In this document: positions 56,229 to 64,000 of the stretch, piece by piece | Numbering within the stretch: the stretch's first letter is position 1 | Layout of the letters: every line of letters begins with the position of its first letter | Assembly: GCA_037447655.1 (NCBI GenBank) | Contig: JBBHKE010001484.1 | Coordinates: 32,939 to 96,938, forward strand | Length of the DNA: 64,000 nt | Origin: Zygnema cylindricum | Lineage: Eukaryota > Streptophyta > Zygnematophyceae > Zygnematales > Zygnemataceae | Direction: 5' to 3' | Translations under genes and position numbers: made by a program | Notes under the pieces: generated by a model | The model's database searches: none | What the model saw: the letters and a program-made list of their open reading frames with translations, nothing else | What the model was told of the DNA's origin: nothing

Positions 56229-56255
56229 CTCTGAGGGCCAATGGAGGTCTCAGAG
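56229..56255 (+). other. 27-nt hairpin, copy 2
   Basis: Stem CTCTGAG/CTCAGAG around a loop with CCAATGGAGG, same length as 885-911 but with changed, still paired stem bases. Confidence 0.5.
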
Positions 56256-56645
56256 TTTCAAGCGGCCTACAAAAGGCCTACCAAAAAACGCTTACTTTTG
56301 AACTATGGATTGTAGAGTTAAAAGTCAACGGAGTTTGGTGAATGGAAGGTTTCCTTTTTGGCAGTTGGTAAGAAACCTTTTGTAATTTGCACCCTTGTAA
56401 ACGTACATATCGTACAGACTCCGTATAGCCTCGCAGCCAGAGTCCGACCATGGCCGTCGCTGCGGCTATCGTAAGCGTGTTAATCGCAGCATGCCACGTG
56501 GCATACGTCATGGGATTCACCGGACCAATGGGGGATGTAGACCGTACGTTTTTCTCTCTTTTGACTTTCTTTTCCCGCTCTTCTTTGCCTGAAGTTTGCA
56601 TTTTCGCACGTGAGAAACCTCAAACTGATTCGCTCCTCTGACGCA

Positions 56646-56915
56646 CGCTTGTCGCTTCTGTACGTTTGTCGCTTCTGAATGTTTGTCGCTTCTGTATGTT
56701 TGTCGTTTCTGCCTGTTTTCTGTTTCTGCTTGTATATCGTTTATGCATGTCTGTCGCTTCTGCATGTTTTTCGTTTCTACATGTTTATCGTTTATGCATG
56801 TTTGTCCCTTCTGCTTGTTTGTCGTTTATGTATGTTTGTCGTTTATGTATGTTTGTCGTTTATGTAAGTTTGTCGTTTATGCATGTTTGTCGTTTATGCA
56901 TGTTTGTTGTTTTTG
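56646..56915 (+). repeat. 17-bp minisatellite, about 16 units
   Basis: Unit close to TGTTTGTCGTTTATGTA, with CGCTTCTG variants to the left and pure units to the right. Because 17 is not a multiple of three and the unit lacks stops, all three forward frames stay open and spell Cys/Val/Phe/Leu-rich repeats. These frames are artefacts of the repeat. Confidence 0.88.
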
Positions 56916-57078
56916 GTGTCGTATGAGCGGCTTTGGAGGCGGCCAAGGCGGCCGCTGCGAGCCAAGGACGAGTTTCCGGCGATAGAGTGGTTCGAGTTTG
57001 CCTCTCGAGGCGGCCGTTCTACCGCGGCAACGACGGTCGCGTACGGGAGATGTGACTGCGTGAATGTTATCTCTTTCG

Positions 57079-57410
57079 CAATGATTGCGGTTTGACTATT
57101 TTTGCGTTGAATTCGCGGTTCATGCTCTTGGTACATGCATTGGCTGTTGCAACAATCACGCACTGAATTCCGCACTGAATTTGTACTTACTGCGATGGAA
57201 ACTCTCGCGTGCAAGAGCTGTAACTACCTGACTAGTATCTTTTCTGCTCACTTTTGCGTTGAATTCGTGGTTCATGCTCTACATGGCCTGACTAGTATCT
57301 CTTCTGCAATTATTGCGGTTTGACTTTTGCGTTGAATTCGTGGTTCATGCTCTACATGCATTGGCTGTCGCTATAATCACGCACTGAATTCCGCACTGCA
57401 AAGAGGAGGA
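57079..57410 (+). repeat. Local direct repeats
   Basis: Blocks of TTTTGCGTTGAATTCG.GGTTCATGCTC occur at about 57099, 57249 and 57325, and CACGCACTGAATTCCGCACTG at about 57158 and 57376. Confidence 0.8.
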
Positions 57411-57433
57411 GAGTGAGGGAAGGGCGGTGTAAG

Positions 57434-57504
57434 ACCTTGACTTGTATGGATCTAGTCGGGACTATCGCACCAGAGATTGGAGATCTCATAGCAATGTATA
57501 ATTT
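57434..57504 (+). pseudogene. LRR exon 1 (degenerate)
   Basis: Reads MDLVGTIAPEIGDLIAMYN in the plant LRR pattern and ends at a GTAAGT donor in phase 2 (AATTT/GTAAGT). An AG precedes it at 57432-57433, giving 71 nt. It may extend further upstream, where the frame is open. The extracellular LRR pattern LxGxIPxxIGxL is typical of plant receptor-like kinases and receptor-like proteins. No kinase domain was found in the window. Confidence 0.6.
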
Positions 57505-57702
57505 GTAAGTAAAAGAAAGAAAATGCATCGATTAATTGTTTTTTTTTCCTTAATGAAATCTACTTTTTGTTTTTACTTGTTAATTTTTGGTTTCGTTGGT
57601 TTGACTGGAGGATGAACCCGATGTTTGGTTCAGGGTTGATTTCATCGGCTTGTTGATACTTTTTGCAATTTAATTTGTTATAATTCGCCTTCGATTTCTC
57701 AG

Positions 57703-57774
57703 AGATCTAAGTTTCAATTGCTTGAGTAAGAGTATTCCATCGACCATCGGCCGATTGATAAATCTCCAAACTTT
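57703..57774 (+). pseudogene. LRR exon 2 (72 nt)
   Basis: Exactly 72 nt between TTTCTCAG and GTAAGAC, in phase 2, encoding one 24-residue plant LRR: DLSFNCLSKSIPSTIGRLIN and LQT, with the split Leu codons at both borders. This is a near-perfect match to the LxLSxNxLSGxIPxxIGxLxxL consensus. One LRR per 72-nt phase-2 exon is the known gene structure of several LRR receptor-kinase subfamilies. The codons join in frame with exon 1. Confidence 0.8.
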
Positions 57775-58201
57775 GTAAGACACATGACACTGCATATGGT
57801 TACGTATTTGATGAAGGGTGCTTTGATGGTGGAGGGTAGATTGAAAGTTGATAATGATTGAAAAATCGAACAATTAAAAATTATTAAAAGAATTTTTTTT
57901 TCCCAATCATGCAAATGTATGTTTACAAAATACAGACACACACATGTATGTGTATAATCTATATCAAATGGTTTTAAAATAAAAGAAATAAAAAACAAAA
58001 AATAAATTTACAAAACCAAGAACAGGCCTTAGTAATATTCGGAGGACATGTACTTGCAAATGCAATGTTTTAATGCCCATGTGTATCTTTTTCACGTTCC
58101 CCTTGTCATGCCACACATATGTGTGTCCCATTATTACAATTTTGAAGGAATGAAAAATTAAGAAATATTATGAAAATTAATGATGTGTTGGATGGATGCA
58201 G

Positions 58202-58261
58202 ATTTTTAAATGACAACCTTATTCCATCATCTTTCAGTCAACTAGCATTCATAAATGAATG
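58202..58261 (+). pseudogene. LRR exon 3 (60 nt)
   Basis: Between GATGCAG and GTAAGG, phase 2, 60 nt. Reads FLNDNLIPSSFSQLAFINE, an LRR four residues shorter than the 24-residue unit, as if the SG.I part were lost. It keeps the same phase as exons 2 and 4. Confidence 0.6.
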
Positions 58262-59096
58262 GTAAGGCATAATACTATGGCAATGTATGTTTCAATTATT
58301 TAATTAAAGTTACGTTATATATCAATAGGTTGTTTAAATGTTGATATACGACACTCTGGTTCCAATAACTTTATTTATTTTGGACATATGATACCATAGT
58401 TAGGTTATTTTTTGATAATTTACTTTATTGTTCACGTATGACGCTACGTTTGTTATATTTCAACAATTTACTCTACGATGGTGGTTTTTAATTGAAGGAA
58501 AGTGGAACGTGGGGGCCATACATGGAATTCATACGTGTTTTTTCCAATCCATTCTTCGAGCATGTATTTTCATCGATTTTGCAGATGATTTTAAATTTGG
58601 TTTATTTGTTATTTTATTATTCTTTATTACCTACTTGAAATAATCTTTGTGAATAAGGATATGCCAAGCTTTGGGTGGCTAAAAATATGCTACAAATGCA
58701 CAACTTTTAATTATATGCATGTCATGATTATGCATATACCTATGATTATATGGGACGCGACGATAAATTGGTTTTGTTGGGTTCATGATTATTTTATTCT
58801 TCTAGAATTATATTTATGTCGAATAATTTATCGACGAAATTCTAACGGGGAGTTCGGGGCTATGCAAATATATTTAATTTTGTCGTAATGATGTGTATAT
58901 AGTTTTTCTCCCTCCATATTCGATTGTTTTCTTTTCATTATATTGATTTTGATGTGTGGGTTGGGCAGCAAAAGGGAATTGTGGTTGCGACTACAAAACC
59001 CTTAAAACCCTAAAATGCCGTAAAAAAACCTAAAATCCCAAGAAAATCCTAAAAACCCTAAATAATTTTTAAGATTTTTTTTGCTCTATCACTTTG
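58262..59096. other. Intron-like stretch, AT-rich
   Basis: Between LRR exons 3 and 4, with no other exon recognised. Confidence 0.4.
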
Positions 59097-59168
59097 CATT
59101 TATCTACAATTCAATCAGTTGAGTGGAGGTATCCCACCTATCGACCAATTGAAAAGATTCCAGAAATT
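59097..59168 (+). pseudogene. LRR exon 4 (72 nt, acceptor altered)
   Basis: 72 nt before a GTAAGAC donor, reading YLQFNQLSGGIPPIDQLKR and FQKL, an LRR unit in phase 2. The expected acceptor AG is TG (CACTTTG), so normal splicing would be lost. That is the main reason to call this gene copy broken. Confidence 0.65.
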
Positions 59169-60698
59169 GTAAGACATGACGTTTCGGTTATGTTGTCGAG
59201 CGAAAGTAGCATAAACTATAAAAGCCATGGTTTGTGATAGGAGAAGAGGATACTGGTCGAAGCCACCGATCTGAATTTAAGAGCCAAAAATATTCATTTA
59301 AGAAAAAAAATCTTGAAGGCTTCTAAGAAATTATCATAGCAAAATATCCTCAACCTATTATACCAGAATTTTCAAATAGTTTTGAAACTAAAAAAAGTAA
59401 AAACGTTGTACCTCATTGTCCTCCAGGCGTTTTGCCCCCCCCCCCAATTCACTTTCAACTGTTACAAAAATTTATCTGTATCCTTTCTCTGAACTGCACT
59501 TTTTGGACCCCACCCATCCCTCTTGCCTCTCCCCTCCCTCCTTTTTTTCTATCACTTAGCTCTTCCAATTTAATTTGTATATTATAGCGGTGATATTCGA
59601 AATGACTTATTTAATTGTTTTAGTTGAATATTAGGAAAATTGGTTATTCACACTTTTTGTATTTTCCTTATGTATGTTTATTTATCAATCTAGTCTTCAA
59701 ACAAACATGTTTTGTTTCAAACAAATAGGAGATATCTTCTTTTCTTAATCGAATGTTACCCCAAATATCTGCATGTGATATGGATGGTAAGAATTTATAC
59801 ATTTTCCATATTTCTTGGATGTTACTTTCATGCCTTCATTATTATAATGTTAGCTTACCCTTTTTTCTTTCAAAATGATGTACTACACTTGCAGCGATTT
59901 GAGGAACAATTAGAATGAACGCTGTTGACATTTTGTGTTTGTTTTCATGATTGTTTAAAAACAATAAACCCGCTGTAGTATATTTTTGCATGAAATTTTT
60001 TGGTTAATAATTTTTTTAGTAGTAAGCAACGTAAAAAAATTAATAAGCCACGAGTTTTAGCTTGGCGGGCTTGAAGTTTCAGTAGGCTGGTCGAAATTTC
60101 AGATTTCTCCGCAAAAATAGACCAATTTATGGAATTTCTAGCCTAATCTTTCGTCCTAAATTATTGAACATAGTGACATGTACAGGACTAAAATTTTGCA
60201 AGGTGAACACTATTTTAACCAAAAGTAAAAACCTCAAGATTCATAAGAATTAACGTTATTATCGAGTTGGAATATATTTGCTTGACAATTTTTAACATGT
60301 TTTTTTAGGATTTAGCAGAACTTGATCCTACCCTTTCGGGTTTCATAAATTTTGTCGAGGTGAAAGGAAAAATGAGATTTTTTTCTTCTTTCTCACCCTC
60401 TCTTCATTTCCATCCATCCCCGCACTCCCAATTTCACTTTAGAAGATTGTGAAGCACTTTTGACATTACAATGAAAGTACATTGTAAGTAAAAAACGACA
60501 AATATGTTTGTTTTACCAATCGAGGAGGTTACAAGTATGTTCATTTGGGGTATTAATTGATTTGACGGTCACTGGTGTTTACACATAGTTAGGGCATTTT
60601 TTTTTTGTGCGTCCTACAGTTTTGACGTCTATAATTGATTATGGAATCTTCACTATTTGGAAGTTGATGAGTTTCTAAGATAACACATACATGTGCAG
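59169..60698. other. Intron-like stretch
   Basis: No exon recognised with confidence. CTTGCAG/CGATTTGAGG at about 59893 resembles the acceptors of the two proline-rich exons downstream but is followed by a stop within ten codons. Part of it (about 60290-60698) is duplicated at about 61075-61408. Confidence 0.45.
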
Positions 60699-60797
60699 CG
60701 TCGCGTCCGCCACCACCTCCTCCACCTTCATCCTTTACAACTACATGTACATGCCGTCAAGGGTACAGCTATCAGGGAAACAATTTTATTTGTGAAC
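60699..60797 (+). CDS. Proline-rich and EGF-like exon (partial gene)
   Basis: 99 nt between ATGTGCAG and GTAAGTGC. It encodes SRPPPPPPPSSFTTTCTC and then RQGYSYQGNNFICE: a short polyproline hinge followed by CxC, GY and GNNFxC spacing as in the second half of an EGF-like domain. Proline-rich hinges occur in cell-wall and receptor proteins of the plant lineage. Whether this exon belongs to the same gene as the LRR exons upstream is unknown: same strand and 1.5 kb spacing allow it, but no linking exon was found. Splice sites and frame are intact. Confidence 0.5.
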
Positions 60798-61074
60798 GTA
60801 AGTGCTTACCTATGATTTGCACTAGTGAGGATTGACTTATCTAAGGAAGCAACAACAAATTTCCGTATTTTCTTGTGCATGAAAATTTATATTTGTTAAT
60901 GAATTTCAACAATTTAAATATATTGTTTGAGACGTCTGGAAAGTTGTGCTTATAGTTATTCTGCCAATTTCAAGCTGTATTAAAATTTATCGTTTTGACC
61001 ATAGATAGAAAACTAAAAATATTGACGTAATTATGGAACTGGAACATTTGATTGACAATTTTTAGCTTATTTTT

Positions 61075-61408
61075 AACTTTTAACAGAACTTCATCCAACT
61101 TCTCTAAGTTTTTACAAGAATTCAATTTTTTTGGAGTGATGAAAACAAATTAAAATCATCTTTTCTTTTATCACTCCTCATTTCTACCCCTCCCTGCATT
61201 CCCGGTTAACTTTGTTTTACTAGTCGAAGAGGTTCCAAGAATATAATATTGGTTAACTTGAGGTTTGGTTGATATGATGGCCAATGGTGTTTGCACGTAG
61301 TTGGGACATTTTTCATTTTTTTGCGTTCAAACTGTTTTAAGTTAATTAGGGAAGCCTTTTTACTTGCAAGTTGATGATGTTCTAACATAACGCACATATA
61401 TGCGCAGC
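61075..61408 (+). repeat. Duplicated intron sequence before second proline-rich exon
   Basis: Homologous to about 60290-60698 (for example TTTTACTAGTCGAAGAGGTT against TTTTACCAATCGAGGAGGTT), ending in the same ATG(T/C)GCAG/CG acceptor. An intron-plus-exon unit of about 0.7 kb has been tandemly duplicated. Confidence 0.7.
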
Positions 61409-61622
61409 GATTTTTCCGCCACCACCACCTTCACCCCCACAACCTCCTTCACCTCCTCCACCTTCACCCTCACCCCCACCACCTCTTTCACCTCCCCCCC
61501 CCCCACCCTCCTACCTCCTCCCCCTCCTCCACCTTCACCTCCCTCCCCTTCCCCCCCCCTCACCCCTTTCCCCACCTCTTCTTCCTCCAACTCCGTGCTC
61601 ACCACCTTGTTTTCTTTCACTA
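61409..61622 (+). CDS. Second proline-rich exon (duplicate, diverged)
   Basis: Starts after ATGCGCAG like the exon at 60699 and reads FPPPPPSPPQPPSPPPPSPS and further SPPPP-type repeats over about 35 residues, an extensin/pherophorin-like hinge. It then drifts into Leu/His-rich sequence and a stop near 61622. No EGF-like part follows and no clear donor was seen. Low-complexity CCT/CCC expansion has probably lengthened a copy of the 60699 exon. Confidence 0.4.
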
Positions 61623-61639
61623 AATAGGAATTTAAACAA

Positions 61640-62900
61640 AGGAATGTTTCAAACATCGACGAGGTGCTCGTAATTGTAAGCTGGAATACGGTGGACGGGC
61701 GTTCCTCAATCGGAACTTTAATACTTCATAAGGACTCTTTGTGGAGAGCCACACCATACGTTATTGATTTAAGCAGTGGTTGCATCGATTATGTGCGCAT
61801 CAGATCATATTTATTGTTATGTACGCTTATCATTTTGGTTTGGCTCATCGCCTTAATAGAGTACATAATTCTAAATTTTCTATTATTTAGATACATGAAT
61901 CATGTAACAACTCAATATAGTGTTGTTAAAATAGTGTGGCATCAGTCATGTCCGTGCAAATTGTCCTTTATTTCTAAAAGTAACAATGAATTATCATGTG
62001 TTAGCATGCAAGTTTTCGAAACCGCATAGTGCAAACGGCCATAATGACGATGAAACTCTACTTTTAAGATTTTGTACGGTATGCCTTAATTCCGGTAAAG
62101 ATGTTAAGCGAATAATTAATGAAAAAACCAAATTAGAGTTATTGATAAATTAGAGTATTTTTTTTAAACGAAAACCAGAATTAGATTTAATAACATTAAT
62201 TATTTTTCTACATTTTTTTACACTAATTATTTCTTTACGCTAATTACGATTTGCGGTGTATTGTACAACCAATCTGATAATCAAGTAAAAAGTGTATAAA
62301 AACTTTAACAATGTTGAAGTGTGGATAAGCACTATCAACCAATGTTTTGCTTGTGCAACCCAATGTGATCCTTCAAAGGCGTACATGTAGTCAAAAAATG
62401 GAATTGCATATATAATTCGAAAGTAATTTCAAGGAATGGGTGGTCGTTGGCTGTGAATTCGAACATGTAGACGGACGGCGTTAACTTTGTGTGAAGTGGA
62501 AGTATATGAGTAAAAGAGATGTACCTTTTTCATTTTAAAGCGTTATTGTTTGAATTGACATATCTTCGCAAAAGAAAACGTCTAGAAAACGAGGGAGGGT
62601 TTGATAAACTTGATATGGTGAAAAAGAGTCGACTATTGTAAAATTACAGTGACGAATTTTCAATATAAACATAGATATAAAACTGTAAACGTTTTCAAAA
62701 GATATGTTATTGACTATGGCTTGGAACTAACGCTCAGTTTTTGCTCTTCCATATGTCATTCTTGGACAATAAATACGGATTTGTTTTTATGCACTTTTCG
62801 TTTAGGGGCTTAAATTGTCTCTAATGTCATCTATTATCAGTGTTTAGTGTTTAGTGGATGCCAATTTTGCTTATTTGTCAAAGGTAAGAAAAATGTTAGT
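61640..62900. other. AT-rich stretch, nothing supportable
   Basis: Contains one H3-type end (ACGATTTGCGGTGTA, about 62246-62260) and no convincing gene. Confidence 0.45.
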
Positions 62901-62914
62901 GACGTTTTCTTCGT

Positions 62915-63195
62915 CACGTCTTTTCCTCCTTCGCTACGCAACAGCATCTACTCCCCATAATCATGTACCTCGCGATCTACTATATGTCGTCTTTTCCTCC
63001 TTCGCAACGCCACAGCATCGACTCCGCGTAACCATGTACCTCCAGATCTACTCTATGTCGTCTTTTTCCCCTTTGCAACGCCACAGCATCTACTTCCCGT
63101 AACCATGTACCTTCGGATCTACTATATGTTGTTATTCCTCCTTTGCTACGCGACAACATCTACTCCTCGTAACCATGTACCTCCGGATTTGGCGT
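62915..63195 (+). repeat. 71-bp tandem repeat, about four units
   Basis: Successive units begin CTTTTCCTCCTTCG-like at 62920, 62991, 63062 and about 63133. Each has CAACAGCATCTACTCC, ACCATGTACCTC and GATCTACTATATG. The fourth is the most diverged. Confidence 0.9.
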
Positions 63196-63334
63196 GCAGC
63201 CGCTGCCAACCGAACGCACATTGGCAAAACCATAGGTTTGACCCCCTTAGGTTATTACTAGCCTCCCCCCCCTCTCAATGAATCGCTTAACTCCCCATTC
63301 TCCCATATAGCAAGTTCTAAAAATCATACGGAAA

Positions 63335-63382
63335 GTCGCGCGCGCACAAACACACAAACACACAAACACACAAACACACAAA
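63335..63382 (+). repeat. ACAAACAC-type simple repeat
   Basis: Run of CACAAACACA units followed by an A-rich tract. C-rich sequence follows to about 63510. Confidence 0.9.
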
Positions 63383-63399
63383 AAAAAATAAAAAAAAGA

Positions 63400-63940
63400 C
63401 CTAACAAACATTTCATTTCTTTACCCTCCCCCCCTTTATACCCCTTACACACCCCTCTCCTTCCCCCTCTTCCCCCCTCCCCCACCCCCTTCCCCCCTAC
63501 CTCCCTCATATAACTTTATGTTATATTTTGGTCCGCTACCAATTTCCCCATAAATTCCACATGGTTCCTTTTCCTTTCCCACGTTATCTCTTCCTCTCAC
63601 CCTCCCAATTCGCATGGCTTCTTTGACTTATTAACCATGTCCGGAAGCCCTTCCTTTTACCTTCTCCCTTCCCACCTCCACACAAACCTCGTAAACAAGC
63701 CTCTAGGCATTTGGAATGTCCTAGGTGTCACAACCTGTTTGTGCCTGGGGCCGATATTTCCCTTCATACACGGAGTTGTCGCCATTGTAGAGCCCTGGGT
63801 GGTCCTTCGTCTCTCACCTCTCCTTAATCGTCATTGACCACCCTCTTTTTCTGGCCCCACAGATGACGACTGGACTTTCGTTTGTGAGTTAGATGTTTTG
63901 GAGGCTTATGATTTGGGAGCCCCCCTGCGATTGAACACCC
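63400..63940. other. C-rich, low-complexity stretch
   Basis: Long pyrimidine-rich blocks. A 66-codon open frame at 63637 is not convincing. Nothing supportable. Confidence 0.4.
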
Positions 63941-63951
63941 GTATTCCTATG

Positions 63952-64000
63952 GAGAGAGAGAGAGAAAAAGAGGGAGAGAGAAGGAGAGAGAGAGAGAGAG
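63952..64000 (+). repeat. (GA)n microsatellite at window end
   Basis: GAGAGA run with a few AAA and GGG interruptions, continuing past the window. Confidence 0.9.

Noticed and set aside
61400-61627. Thr/Ser/Pro-rich 75-codon frame starting at 61400
   Set aside because: It is a different frame of the proline-rich exon and begins upstream of the acceptor AG. The SPPPP frame after the splice site fits better.

Overview
The window is nuclear DNA of a photosynthetic plant-lineage eukaryote (a land plant or a streptophyte alga). The support is a nuclear psbX gene with a targeting presequence and one GT-AG intron, an exon-per-repeat LRR gene remnant, an intron-containing alpha-glucan phosphorylase remnant and many Ty1/copia retrotransposons. 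The species cannot be named from the sequence. A run of ten N (44994-45003) marks an assembly join. Gene density is very low and most of the window is transposon-derived.

Layout. 1-15.9 kb is a stack of copia insertions. Three-copy family R1 (carrying a tRNA-like segment) is present at 1-760 and again around 3 kb. A decayed minus-strand copia fragment lies at 1.07-2.8 kb. Element A (minus, 3582-15693, TSD GACTT) has inserted into the tRNA-like part of the second R1 copy, and element B (plus, 5726-11652, TSD GCTTG) has inserted into the reverse transcriptase of A. 15.9-27 kb is AT-rich with small TIR elements and one gag-like relic. 27.8-29.9 kb is another broken copia element. 33.9-34.6 kb holds the phosphorylase pseudogene. 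36.5-41.2 kb is a cluster of TIR elements (two PIF/Harbinger-like groups with 3-bp TAA/TTA duplications and a TA-flanked family). They stop about 520 bp upstream of psbX (41687-42401), the only complete, intact host gene. A partial minus-strand coding region abuts the N gap. 45.4-54.8 kb is another nest: copia element D (plus), split by a solo LTR of the A family (TSD AAAAA) and, in its 3' LTR, by the young element E (48682-54688, TSD ATTAG, LTRs with only about five differences). 57.4-61.6 kb holds exons of an LRR gene followed by proline-rich/EGF-like exons. The last kilobases are tandem and simple repeats.

Main points. (1) In the A/B family the LTR ends, fixed by three independent target-site duplications, lie about 20 codons downstream of the gag start. 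The gag ATG is therefore inside the LTR and the primer site is inside gag, an arrangement like yeast Ty1. (2) The bases following the LTR match the anticodon-side half of initiator tRNA-Met, as used by Drosophila copia, instead of the tRNA 3' end used by element E. (3) Element E carries an in-frame UAG followed by CAA UCA between integrase and reverse transcriptase, fitting the CARYYA readthrough context. (4) R1 carries tRNA-like pol III boxes of differing identity. (5) The LRR exons are 72 nt, phase 2, one repeat per exon.
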